Assembly (NCBI RefSeq): GCF_026210795.1
Contig: NC_089438.1
Location: 4,919,501 to 4,983,500 of the forward strand
Source: Rhizophagus irregularis
Lineage: Eukaryota > Glomeromycota > Glomeromycetes > Glomerales > Glomeraceae
Direction of reading: 5' to 3'
DNA: 64,000 bases
Numbering within the stretch: position 1 is the first letter of the stretch; each line of letters begins with the position of its first letter. The notes under the pieces are model-generated. The model searched no databases. It was not told the origin of the DNA and worked only from the letters and a program-made list of their open reading frames with translations. This document shows, in pieces, positions 34,114-45,085 of this stretch. A program made the position numbers and the translations under genes.

Positions 34114-34196
34114 TAAATAGTTATTTCATGGAGTCATCAAGATTTTCACGGCACAGCCGTGAAAAAATCCACAATTCCTCGTGAAATAACTATTAC
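34114..34196. repeat. Double foldback, 83 bp
   Basis: The outer arms AATAGTTATTTCATGGA and (minus) AATAGTTATTTCACGAGG, and the inner arms TTTTCACGGC / GCCGTGAAAA, form a cruciform-capable palindrome. A related copy lies at 22173-22253. Located in the 3' spacer of P450-7. Confidence 0.65.
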
Positions 34197-34284
34197 ATAT
34201 ACGTTGCCAATTTATTTATATAGTAATAAAAAAAAATATTTAAATAAAAGAGATGATACAATATATCTTATAAATATAAGAAAT

Positions 34285-36027
34285 TCAGTTTCTTGGTTTC
34301 ATTTCAACTAATAATTCGTCACAAGCGACTATAAAACCGATATTCGTAGTTTTCATAGGAGAATCCGTATTTACTAAATTAATTTCATATTTCCTAAATA
34401 ATAAAGCCATCAAACAAATTAATTCAATCATTGCCAACTTTCTTCCTGGACATAATCTTAATCCTCCACCAAACATGATAAAAGAATTCTTCTTTGGCTC
34501 AAAATTTTCATCCATCCATCTATCAGGGTTAAATTTATCAGGTTCTTCCCAATAATCTTTATTATAATGAATAGCATCAATATAGATTCGGAACAATGTA
34601 TCGGCTGGCCATTGATATCCTGCTATTTCATCGGGTTTATCAATACATCTTGCAAATGTATGTATTATTGGGAAAACACGAGCTACTTCTTTTACAATTG
34701 CTTCACAATAATTTAAACTATAAAAATCATCTTTAGTAATTGATCGCGTTTTATCATCTTGGAATATTCTATCAATTTCTTCTATCAATTTCTTTTTTAC
34801 ATCTGGGTTTTTTAAAATATAATAGACAATGAATGAAAACATATTCGCATTCTAAAAAAAAAAGAGGAATGGTTAATATTATTTCAAGTTAAAAAATAAA
34901 AATAATATTAAAATTGTAAAATAAATCAAAACTTATATTTTTATAAAAAAATTTACTTTATAATCTGCACCAATAATTCCTTCAAGTAAACTAAATCGAA
35001 TTTCAGTATCAGTCATAGATCTCGCGATTTCACCAGCTTCGATATAATTAACATCACGAAATGTATTTTTGATAATCATCGATGTCAACATATCATGTGG
35101 TAGAGGTTCATTCAATGGTATATCTTCAATTTCTTTTCTACGTCTCTTAATAATTGCATTCAATACTTGATTAAGAAATATCATGTTCTGAAGTATATCT
35201 TCTGCTTTATTTTTAAAAAATGGAATATAACGTCGTAAGAAAGGAGAAATGATATAAAACATTGAATATCCTGTAAAATGTTTATTAAGTGCTTGAACTA
35301 ATTTCACAGAATCATTGACTATTGCTGATGGATGATCAAATTTTTCATCAATGAAAGTATTATAATAAGTTGTCATTAAATAAGATCTTTCACCAGTTAA
35401 CAATTTAATAATCAAATCAGTTGAGTAATAATTAAACCATTGAGAAATATCTAATATATTTTTGTTTTCTTTGATAATTTCTTTTTTAAAAAATAATTTA
35501 TTCCAATAACTTTCTAGTTCAATGAAAAGATCGTTTGTCCAATGAATAGCTTCATTAATAAATTTCGGTGACAGAATGGCCTGTGAAAAAAAATGACGAT
35601 TAAGTGTCCACGATTTAAAATTGGTATTAAACGCGACTCCTCTTCCTTCAATTCCCAATTCTTCTGGTCCTTTGCAATTGGGAAATCTCATCCAATGCTT
35701 ACTTTTTTCTGATAAAAAGTTTTCAAGATAATCACTTCGACATAAAACTATGGATCTTACATTCGCAAAACTCGAATAAGTTAAGTAAGACTCATGTATG
35801 TCACCATATTTTTCGTAACAATAATTGTAAAACATTTGTGCATCTCCATTGAATAACCAATAAATTTGAGGCAAATTACCTATGAATGGGAATGGGAATG
35901 GACCGGGTAAAGGATTGATACGAGTAAAATATATATAATAATAATATGCTACATATGTAATTAATATTGTACTTAACAATAAAATATAATCATTAATTTC
36001 AAAATTCTCCAGTAATTTCAAAATCAT
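34285..36027 (-). CDS. Cytochrome P450-like protein (P450-7), divergent, atypical ADYK I-helix
   Basis: Exons 36027-34957 and 34851-34285 encode 545 residues; intron 105 bp. Exon 1 ends IGADYK and exon 2 starts NAN, so the pattern differs from both groups: an aspartate is present but one position early, with tyrosine and lysine at the usual acid-alcohol sites. About six extra residues (TYSSFA) lie before the VRSIVLCR strand. WTLNR, E-V-A-R, FNPDRW and FGGGLRLCPG (cysteine ~491) are intact. An in-frame ATG 11 codons upstream (36060) is possible, but paralogs start at 36027 and the TATA-like AT run lies just before it. It borders the canonical group. Confidence 0.88.
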
Positions 36028-36078
36028 CTTATCGTTTCTGTTGTTTAAACAGCCTTTCATCCCTTTTTACCTTTTCAA

Positions 36079-36095
36079 TGATATATATATATAAT
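36079..36095 (-). promoter_or_regulatory. P450-7 TATA-like run
   Basis: An (AT)n run with TATATATATAT about 50-65 bp before the ATG replaces the usual TATAAATATCCCTG block. No GATCGTCA motif was seen upstream. Confidence 0.3.
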
Positions 36096-36730
36096 TTTTG
36101 TTAATCTGCAAATTATTCTACATATATGAATATTCCGACACTTAAAATATGTACGTTAATCTTTCGCGATTTAAAACTTTAAACATAGTAAGATTCTAGA
36201 TTTTGATGTGTCAAATAGACAATGATGCTGATCATTTAACTGCATGTGTTAATCTAATAAGAAATCGCCAATAAAGGATCTAACGTTAAGCTTCGTAGTA
36301 TATATAACCTGGATAATAAAAAAAAAATTATGAAGCTGTTCATATACATATATATATATATACTTTAACTTGGTGAGCCATTATTAATTAACGGCGGCAA
36401 GATGCTCATGCTTTTTAATTTTTTTAATTGAATATTCCATTATATAAAGTATATAATTCTATAAAGGCTGATTATAAAATAATCTATCGTATAGCGCAAT
36501 AGAGATTATATTCCAGAGTTTTAACACGAGCATGTTTAAAACTTTCATAATAATAGGATGAGGAGTATAATAAGGAGTTGTGACTTTGAATGATATTCTA
36601 AAGCTCCTGAAAATTAATAGTTTTATTTTTCTACCATATTAAGTTTTCAATTATAAAACATGAGAAATAAGTTTAACCTTAAATATATTAATTATTTTTG
36701 TTCAAATATTCGCAATAATCATACTCCTAT
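36096..36730. other. Spacer upstream of P450-7
   Basis: Carries ACTGCATGTG (~36239), AAAGGATCTAACG (~36274) and a degenerate ACACGAGCATGTTTAAAACTT (~36524), all copies of the shared spacer blocks. No gene. Confidence 0.45.
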
Positions 36731-36731
36731 C

Positions 36732-36964
36732 TTGTATGGTTATTCATATGGGGCTATACTAATTTAGCCCCTAGTTCCATTGATTCCGGCTGGTGAACCG
36801 GGTTCGATTGATCAACATCTGGAATTTTTTTATTTGTAATCATTTGTAATCATCCGGACCCATGTCTTCTGCCGTCATTACATGGAATCAGAGCTAATTC
36901 CACATCGGATCCAATGGGAACCTGGGGCGAAAAATTAGTATAGCCATTCATATGACAAGATTCT
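36732..36964. mobile_element. MITE with ~40-bp inverted repeats
   Basis: The left end GGGGCTATACTAATTTAGCC (from 36750) and its partner (minus, from ~36950) GGCTATACTAATTTTTCGCC match, within outer arms CTTGTATGGTTATTCATATG and CTTGTCATATGAATGG. The interior is less AT-rich and includes ACCGGGTTCGATTGATC, which resembles a Pol III B box but lacks a matching A box. First of three elements in a row. Confidence 0.6.
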
Positions 36965-37039
36965 GATTGTCGGTGTGATAAATGGATTTTGACTAACCGA
37001 AAAAAACTATCCCCGAAGAGGGGCGTGATTTTCTCCATA

Positions 37040-37553
37040 GTGTGATCAGATGTGTGATCAGATGATTTGTCGATCAGCTATAAAAAAAAAGGTGCTGACA
37101 AAAATAGTAAAAATAAGTTTTTTCTAATTTTGGTTCCAAGCGAATCAAACACAACTCCATCATAAGTTTTATTATAGAAGTTATAAATATATCGACTAAA
37201 AAAAATGGTGAGATTATATTTTTTTATTCTTTATATAAACTTTTTTGGTTTGCATTATTTTATAATAACTTAATTCAACTTATTCTAACTTAAATCTTTA
37301 ACTTATTTAGTGATTCATGAGTTTTTTTTTTTACTTTGTAAGATTTTAGTATTTTTAATATTTATTTTTAAAAGGAATTTACTTTTTGTATATTAATTTA
37401 TTATTCAATTTATCTTGTAACATTGTATGAGATAAATTTATATTATTATTTTTTGGTTATTGTATTTTAATCTTTTTTGTGGTATTGTCGGTTGTTTTCT
37501 TGTGCTTTGGTATTTTTTTTAAATAATTGATCGATAGATTCACCTGATCACAC
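37040..37553. mobile_element. Tc1/mariner-like MITE, ~514 bp
   Basis: Ends GTGTGATCAGATG and (minus) GTGTGATCAGGTG are flanked on both sides by TA, the target duplication of Tc1/mariner elements. The match continues patchily to CGATCA and an A-run. The left end holds an extra tandem copy of GTGTGATCAGATG. No transposase frame. Confidence 0.6.
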
Positions 37554-37944
37554 TAGTTCGAAAATGGGTTAATAACGATAACGAAAATATTATTAAAGAC
37601 GAAAAATAATACACTCAGATTTACCTTATTTATAATCATGCTTAAATCTTCCTATTCGTGATCATGTTCCTAAGAAGTGAGTTGGAGGTTTTATATTGAA
37701 GTCAATGCAAGAGTATTCTCAGTATTCTCGCTTAAATGATTATTTATTAAAGATTTAAGAAAATTCATCAGCGAATAATTATACTTCCTAAAAAAAAAAA
37801 GAATACATATATGCATCATGAAGACAAATAAGAACATCCCAATCACCACAGCCATAATTGCTTTCGAATAATAAGGTTAGATAGAGTTCACAATATATTA
37901 ACCGACTCGTGCCATGATGCGCTTCCAGTTCTCTGTCGCCTCAT

Positions 37945-38181
37945 GGTATCCGATCAAAATCTCGACAGTCACTTGCACGACTAAACACAAGATCGACAAC
38001 AAAATGTCATTATATCGACAATTTTGTGATGTGTGTTCTAATAAAATAATTTGTTGCAATATGTAATATTTAGTTTTAAATGTGTTATAATTTTGACAGG
38101 ATTTTGACTTGTCAAGATATTGGATTTTGTTGTCGGTCTTGTGTCAGTCGCTCAAATGATTTTCGAGATTTCGTACCAAAA
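37945..38181. mobile_element. MITE with ~60-bp inverted repeats
   Basis: The left arm contains AAAATCTCGACAGTCACTTG and CACAAGATCGACAACAAAAT; the right arm (minus) contains GAAATCTCGAAAATCATTTG and CACAAGACCGACAACAAAAT. Total 237 bp, no coding capacity. Confidence 0.65.
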
Positions 38182-38269
38182 CCTCGCCTTATTACTTAGT
38201 GGCAGCGTAACTTCAGGTGTATGTGGTCAATAATCTACTTAGCAAAATATAAACATATCATAAAACGAG

Positions 38270-38352
38270 AAAGAAGGGAAGAGAAAAAAGGAAAGGATAA
38301 GAACGAGGGGAGAACGAAGAGAGGGGAAGGGTGAGAAGGAAAAAGCGAGATT
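38270..38352. repeat. Polypurine tract, ~80 bp
   Basis: From 38270 to 38352 the plus strand is almost purely A and G (for example AAGAGAGGGGAAGGGTGAGA). Such tracts can form triplex DNA. Unique in the window. Confidence 0.7.
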
Positions 38353-38399
38353 CTCAAACATCATGACATTAATTGGGTCACATCACGTGATTCAATACT

Positions 38400-38846
38400 A
38401 TTACATTGATCAATCGTTGTCCATATTATAAAATAAATTCTCGATATACGTACGTTAATAATTAATATATTTTATTATTATTATTTTGTTTAAAAATACT
38501 TTGGCGAGTTGCCATCACCAATAAGAGTTTTAATTTTTGGGCATACACAAAACTGCAATAAATACTAGCAAATAGCAATATTAGCTCTTGTTCGCAATTA
38601 TTTTATTAACGTTTCTTTTTAGAGTAATAATGTGATTACTTCATTTCTTTATAATGATCTATAAAACAATAAAATAAATGTGAAAATAAATTTTCTTATT
38701 CTTTGTACTTGTCTTCACTAACTTGTCTTGTACTCTTGTACGATAAAATATTGTTAATTTATTTTACTTAGTAAATTCATTTTATTAACGTAATAAGTAA
38801 AAAAAAAAAATTGTAAATAAAACCATAAATTCTAAATATAAGATTA
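38400..38846. other. Intergenic, nothing recognised
   Basis: AT-rich spacer 3' of P450-8; no gene or repeat supported. Confidence 0.35.
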
Positions 38847-40531
38847 TCAATTTTTTGGTTTAATCTTAACTAACAATTCAGTGCAAACAGTTATAGCAGA
38901 AGATTCGGTTCTTAAAGGAGCATTCATATCTACTAAATCAATTTCATATTTCCTAAACAATAAAGCCACCAAACAAATTAATTCGATCATTGCCAATTTT
39001 CTTCCTGGGCATAATCTTAATCCTCCACCAAACATAATAAAAGAATTTTTTATTGGTTCAAAACCTTCAGCCATCCATCTATCAGGATTAAATTTATCAG
39101 GTTTTTCCCAATAATCTTTATTATCATGAATAGCATCAATATTGATCCGAAACAACGTGCCAGTTGGCCATTGATACCCAGCTATTTCACTAGGTTTATC
39201 AATAAATCTTGTAAACGAAGTTACAGCTGGATAGACGCGAGATACTTCTTTCGCAATTGCTTCACAGTATTTTAAGTTATGAAAATCATTTTCGGTGATT
39301 GGTCGTATTTTATCACCTTGGAATATTCTATCAATTTCTTCTATCATTTTCTTTTTCGCGTCTGGATTATGCGCAAGGTAATAGATAATGAATGAAATTG
39401 TATTCGCAGTCTAAATGAGAAAAAAAATGGATTTTTTAATATAATTTTAAGATTCAATATTTCTTTGAAAATTTTACTTACCGTGTCAGTTCCACCAAGG
39501 AACCCATCAAGTATAATACCACGAATATCATCATCAGCCATAGGTCTCATAGCTTCACCATCAACAGTTTCGATATATTTAACATCACGAGGTGTGTTCG
39601 CGATAATCACCGATGTCAACATATCATTTGATAAGGGTTCATCCAATGGTGTATTTTCAATTACTTGTCTACGTCTCTTAATAATTGCATCTAATTTTTG
39701 ATTAATAAATTTCTTATTTTGGATTATATCATCTGCTTTATTCTTAAAAAATGGAACATAATGTCGTAAGAAAGGAGAAACAAAGTAAAACATTGAAAAT
39801 CCTAAAAGATGTTTACGAAGTGCATGAACTAATTTTACAGAATCATCGACTATTGCTGATGGATGATCAGATTTTTCATCACTGAGAGTATCGTAATAAG
39901 CTGCCATTGAATAAGATCTTTCTCCAGTTAACAATTTAATAATCATATCGTTTGTGTATTGATTAAACCATTGAGCAATATTCAATATATTTTTGTTTTC
40001 TTTGATAATTTCTTCTTTAAAAATTAATTTATTCCAATAACTTTCTAATTCAATAAAAAGGTCGTTTGTCCAATCAATAGCTTCCTTAGTAAATTTCGGT
40101 GACAGAATAGCTTGTGAAAAAAAATGACGATTATGTCTCCATGATTTAAAATCATTATTTAACAATAATCCTTTCCCACCAACTCCCAATTCTTCTGATC
40201 CTTTGCTGTTTGGAATTCTCATCACGACTGTATTTTTTGTTGAAGGCGATAAAAGCTTTTCAATATATTCCGTTCGGCATAAAATTATGGATCGTATACT
40301 AAAATTAACTTCGTATATATCCCCATATTTTTTATGATTATATTCGTAAAACATTTTGGTATTTCCTTTCGACTGCCAATAAAGTTGAGGCAAATTACCA
40401 ACGAATGGGAATGGGAATGGTCCAGGTAAAGGATTGACACGAGTAAAATATTTGTAATAATATCGCGCCACATAAACCATTAGTGTGGTACTTAACAATA
40501 AAAAGTAATCCCTAATTTCAAAATTTTCCAT
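38847..40531 (-). CDS. Cytochrome P450 monooxygenase (P450-8), canonical I-helix
   Basis: Exons 40531-39482 and 39410-38847 encode 537 residues; intron 71 bp, GTAAGT donor. This is the first member with the full I-helix motif: LGGTDT then TAN across the junction, giving GGTDTT. E-V-S-R, FNPDRW and FGGGLRLCPG (cysteine ~484) are intact; C-helix WRHNR. It starts at MENFEI, about six residues shorter than paralogs, with no earlier in-frame ATG nearby. IFGD-type substrate cannot be inferred. With P450-9 it forms a pair distinct from P450-10 to -14 (for example AIHDNKDYWEKPDKF). Confidence 0.9.
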
Positions 40532-40619
40532 TGTTTCTCTTTTCTTATTTTATTTCTTATTTCTTATTTTAATGTTTTTTACCGGCTTCTTTAACCAAAA
40601 AAATGTGTCTTGGACTCTT

Positions 40620-40636
40620 GGTATATTTATATACAT
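40620..40636 (-). promoter_or_regulatory. P450-8 TATA block
   Basis: TGTATATAAATATACC (minus), ~90-105 bp before the ATG. The following CCCTGAAAA part of the divergent-group block is absent. Confidence 0.4.
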
Positions 40637-41527
40637 AATTTTTTTTTTTTGCAATTCATTTTAGTAAGATGATATTCATTATTATTTACCTAATTATAAA
40701 TTTTTGCAGTTATTTTGTACACATGATCACTCTTAAAATTAAAAATTTAAGTAAGTTACAACACTAACATAAGATTATCGCGATCAGAAATTTTTATTTA
40801 GTAATATGACATAAACATTATACATGTGATTCTTTTCTTTAGATCAGAATATTGTTTCTTATGAGAATTAATAAAATTGGATTTACTCATCTACGAAAAA
40901 GCAAAGCATTTGAGAACTGTGGAGACGTTCAAACATTGCATCATGTAGAAGTTCACGATAACGTAAAGATAGAATTTGCCGTGTAGTTACTGCTATATCA
41001 TTACAATACCCGCACGATTGTTTATACATAAGTTTTAAATAACAATCACTTATTCGTAATATAAACATGAACTTAGTAATAAGATAACAAATATTTGAAT
41101 TAACTCTAATATTTCCGGATCGTCATTGGTCAACTAATGCGGGTTTGTTTGTTTCGTTTTCAATTTGACGAAACTCTAAGTACGCCCCGAACAAATTTAG
41201 TCTGATTTTGCATACTTTTTTCTTTAAATAGCTGGTACATGTAGTACTTCATTACTAACCATTTTATCTTGTATAACTGTTCATGTAGTCATGTTCTTTC
41301 TTGTGGAACAAATAATGCTATTTCGATAAATATATTGGTAATCATTTATAGTTTTTTTGTACAAATTGTCAATCATGTATTCTGATTAAATATTTGATTC
41401 TTACACACTCAAAGTTACATATTATTGATCGTATTTTAAGTTAAAAAATTATTTACCCTATATCATAATTAAAAATATAGGAGCATCGTAATAAAGGAGT
41501 ATCGTAATAATAATAACGTAATACAAC
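40637..41527. other. Intergenic, nothing recognised
   Basis: AT-rich. A 61-codon minus frame at 40883-41068 contains SCGYCNDIAVTTRQILSLRY but has no partner exons, and I do not recognise it. Confidence 0.35.
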
Positions 41528-41692
41528 CCCTGTGAAAAAGTCGATCCGTTTTTTTATATTCCGTAAAAGGCTCATATTTCCGGAATTAATAACCTTATAT
41601 TTATCGAATTATTTACATTTTCCGTAAATGGATCCGGAAAAGGCTCATTTTTACGGAGTTTTTGCAAAAATAATGGATAAAATTTTTATAAG
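41528..41692. mobile_element. CCCTGTAAAA-family MITE (uninterrupted reference copy)
   Basis: It runs CCCTGTGAAAAAGTCGATCC to GGATAAAATTTTTATAAGG. It holds GGAATTAATAACCTTAT, the intact form of the site into which the Harbinger-like MITE inserted in the 22.3-kb copy. Confidence 0.65.
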
Positions 41693-42002
41693 GTTTATTC
41701 TTATATTGAAAAAAATATTTTTTGCAGACTTAGTATATATATTCAAAATACATGACTGATTTACTGCGTACAAAAAAAGGACGCAGCGTGATATTAAACG
41801 TATTTTGAATGATAGTGCCGCTGCACGCTACGACCAGTTAGTATATGATTCTTAATAAAACATTATTAATTTATTAAATAGTTAAAAATGGTTAAATATA
41901 TGATATTTCATAAATTGCAATATATTATATATATAATAACATACATATACATGTAAATATTAAATATTTATCGTCCGAAAACATCTTTTGAATATAAGAA
42001 CA

Positions 42003-43698
42003 TCAATTTCTTGGTTTAATTTCAACTAATAATTCAGTGCAAACAGTCATGCCGCCACCATTTATAGTTTTTAAGGGTGCATCCATATCTACTAAGTCAA
42101 TTTCATATTTCCTAAACAATAAAGCCGTCAAACAAATTAATTCAATCATTGCTAACTTTCTTCCTGGACATAATCTTAATCCTCCACCAAACATAATAAA
42201 AGAATTTTTTTTTGGTTCAAAACCTTCAACCATCCATCTATCAGGGTTAAATTTATCAGGTTTTTCCCAATAATCTTTATTATCATGAATAGCATCAGCA
42301 TTGATTCTAAACAATGTGTCAGCTTGCCATTGATACCCCGCTATTTCACTAGGTTTATCAATATATCTTGCAAATGAAGTTACAGCTGGAAAAACACGAG
42401 ATACTTCTTTTACAATTGCTTCGCAATACTTTAAACTATGAAAATCATCTTTAGTGATCGGTCGCACTTTATCACCTCGAAATATCCTATCAATTTCTTC
42501 TAGCATTTTCTTTTTTACATCTGGATTATGTGCAAGATAATAGATAATGAATGAAATCGTATTCGCAGTCTATATTTAAAAAAAATTAGAATATGTTAAT
42601 ATAATCTCGAGTAAAAAATTACTGTTCATTTGAAAAATTACTTACCGTATCAGTTCCACCAAGGAATCCATCAAGTATATTTCCACGAATTTCAGTATCA
42701 GTCATAGGTCTATTTAAAGCTTCACCTTCAACAGTTTTGGTATAATTAGTATCACGAGGCGTATTTGCAGTAATCGAAGATGTCAACATATCATTTGATA
42801 ATAAAGGTTTATCTAATGGTGTATTTTCAATTTCTTGTCTACGTCTTTTAATGATTGTATCAAGTCTTTTGTTAATAAACTTCATGTTTAGAAGTAAATC
42901 ATTTGCTTTATTCTTAAAGAATGGAACATAATGTCGTAAGAAAGGAGAAACAAAATAAAACATTGAAAATCCCAAAAGATGTTTACGAAGTGCCTGAACT
43001 AATTTTACAGAATCATCGATAATTGCTGGTGTATGTCCAGATTTTTTATCACTGAGAGTATCAAAATAAGCTGCCATTGAATAGGATCTTTCGCCAGTTA
43101 ACAACTTAATAATCATATCATTCGTGTAGTGATGAAACCATGCAGCAAAATTTGTTTTATTTTTATTTTCCTCTTTATGAAATAATTTATTCCAATAACT
43201 TTCCAATTCATCAAAAAGTTTGTTTGTCCAATCAATAGCTTCATTAGTAAATTTTGGTAACAAAATAGCTTGTGTAAAAAATTGACGATTATATTTCCAT
43301 GATTTAAAATCATTATTAGTTAATATTCCTTTCCCACTAATTCCCAATTCTTCTAATCCCTTACTGTTGGGAAGTCTCATCACGTGTGAATTTTTCGTCG
43401 AAGGCGTTAAAAGCTTTTCAATATGTTCCGTTCGACATAAAATTATAGATCGTACACCCAAATGTACCTCATATATGTCACCATATTTCTTGAAGTTATA
43501 TCCATAAAATATCTTTGAATCTCCTTTAGACCACAAATAATATTGAGGTAAATTACCGACGAATGGGAATGGGAATGGTCCAGGTAAAGGATTGACACGA
43601 GTAAAATATTTGTAATAATACCGTGCCACATAGATCGTTAAAATGGTACTTAGCAAGAAGATATAATCACTAATTTCAAAATTTTCAAATGATTTCAT
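42003..43698 (-). CDS. Cytochrome P450 monooxygenase (P450-9), canonical I-helix
   Basis: Exons 43698-42646 and 42569-42003 encode 539 residues; intron 76 bp. I-helix LGGTDT then TAN; E-V-S-R; FNPDRW; FGGGLRLCPG (cysteine ~485). The F-G region is shortened: KLFHKEENKNK lacks the LKEEIIK stretch of relatives. It shares GNLPQYYLW and KLLTPSTKNSHVMR with P450-10 to -14, but its exon 2 (AIHDNKDYWEKPDKF) goes with P450-8, so it links the two sub-groups. GTGATCGTCAA lies ~225 bp before the ATG, the only canonical member where I see the divergent-group motif. Confidence 0.9.
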
Positions 43699-43750
43699 AT
43701 TTTCTTTATTAATTTTTATTTTTATTTTTGCTGAGAAATAATAATGTTTG

Positions 43751-43932
43751 AGGTATATATATTTATTTGTACTTATTTATTTACTTATTTATTTCCTATA
43801 AAGAATAGTCTAATTATTTCATAACAAAATATGCGTTATTTATTTATAAATCACTATGAAATTTTTTTCACATATTTAGTGAACTTGCAGACAAACGTAT
43901 CTTACTTATTAAGGAAGTTCACGTGATCGTCA
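43751..43932 (-). promoter_or_regulatory. P450-9 upstream block
   Basis: AAATATATATACCTC (minus, ~43766-43752) is TATA-like. GTGATCGTCAA at 43923-43932 overlaps ACGTGATCGT. Confidence 0.4.
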
Positions 43933-44790
43933 AAAAGTAGTTGCAACTTATATATATATATATGACATATTTCTGTCTTTAAGGTATCTGTATTACGATT
44001 TATTCTTTTATTATATCAGGTTCGTCAATTAATGTAAAATTACATTTGCATTTTTTATCTACATTTTTGATTTGCGAAATAACAAATCAAATTCTTGTTT
44101 ATCCTTATTCATCATGTGGATATTTCTTCGTGGAACAGCAATCAAGTAAGAAATATGTAAAATGTACTATGCCTTTTTAATTCGGTATATTTAATGATTA
44201 TTCTTAAAATTTCCATATAGCTGATAGCTGATATTGCGAGTATTGCGCAATTGATGTAGTACCACGAGTACTATATAATGTTTTAAACCATTATTTTAAA
44301 TCATACGGGTATTTTAGGCAGTGCGGTACGTTACATCCTATATGTGTATTTTCATATAATTAGGGGCTCGCTGTATTAGGTAGGGTTTAACAAAAACATC
44401 ATAGGTAGATCGGTTTCACGTAACTCCATATGAATTAGTTCAGAAATATGTGGAATTCCATATATTCCAAGTAGAATTTTGTGGATCTACGCCGGAAATA
44501 CCATGTGTTTCGTCACAGGGTATTTTGGATTTCCACATAATTCCACAATAGTTGATGTGGATTTCCATGTGGAGTGGGAAATCTCTTAATTTCATAATTT
44601 CAGCATTTATGATGCTTTTATTAGTGTTATAACAGTGTGTTTGCACTCGTTTTAGATAGCCTTTATTATTTAGTTAAACTGATAATAATTTTCTATTATT
44701 TATCAAATAATTTTAGGATGTAATTTTGTAATTTTTTATTTTTCTGATAAATCGATCTAACTTAAAATCATTTTTATGTATTCTTTAAAT
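43933..44790. other. Intergenic with weak repeat
   Basis: Between 44430 and 44580 short words TGGAATTCCATA, GATTTCCACATAATTCC and GTGGATTTCCATGTGGA recur in both orientations, suggesting a degraded inverted-repeat element. No gene. Confidence 0.35.
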
Positions 44791-44794
44791 ACTA

Positions 44795-45085
44795 AGAAAA
44801 GTTAATTTCTTGGTCTAATCATAGTATTTCGTATTTTCTAAACAATAAAGCAATTTCTTCCTTGCTCGGTTGCTCCACCAAACATGATAAATGAATATTT
44901 CTTAAACCTTCAACCATCCACCAGGATTAAAATCAGAATTTTTTCAATAAAACTCATTTTTGCGAATAACATCATAGTGGCTGGCCATTTATATCCCACT
45001 ACTTACAATTCAATCAATTTCTTTTATCAATTTCTTTTTCGCTCCGGATTATGTGATTAATGAATGAAATCGTGTTTGTAATCTA
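44795..45085 (-). pseudogene. Cytochrome P450 relic psi-E (exon 2 only)
   Basis: About 290 bp follow exon 2 of P450-8/-9 on the minus strand, from the acceptor region (ATTACAAACACGATTTCATT) to the C-terminus, but with roughly half the exon deleted. Traces of the FGG heme loop, the PDRW region and SGYKWPA remain; the heme cysteine segment is gone. No exon 1 is found. Confidence 0.7.

Noticed and set aside
36028-36060. Upstream in-frame ATG for P450-7 (MKGCLNNRNDK)
   Set aside because: Paralogs start at the ATG corresponding to 36027; the 11 extra residues have no counterpart and precede the normal start context.
36795-36815. Possible tRNA or SINE: ACCGGGTTCGATTGATC resembles a B box
   Set aside because: No A box at the right distance and no cloverleaf; it lies inside a MITE with ~40-bp inverted repeats.
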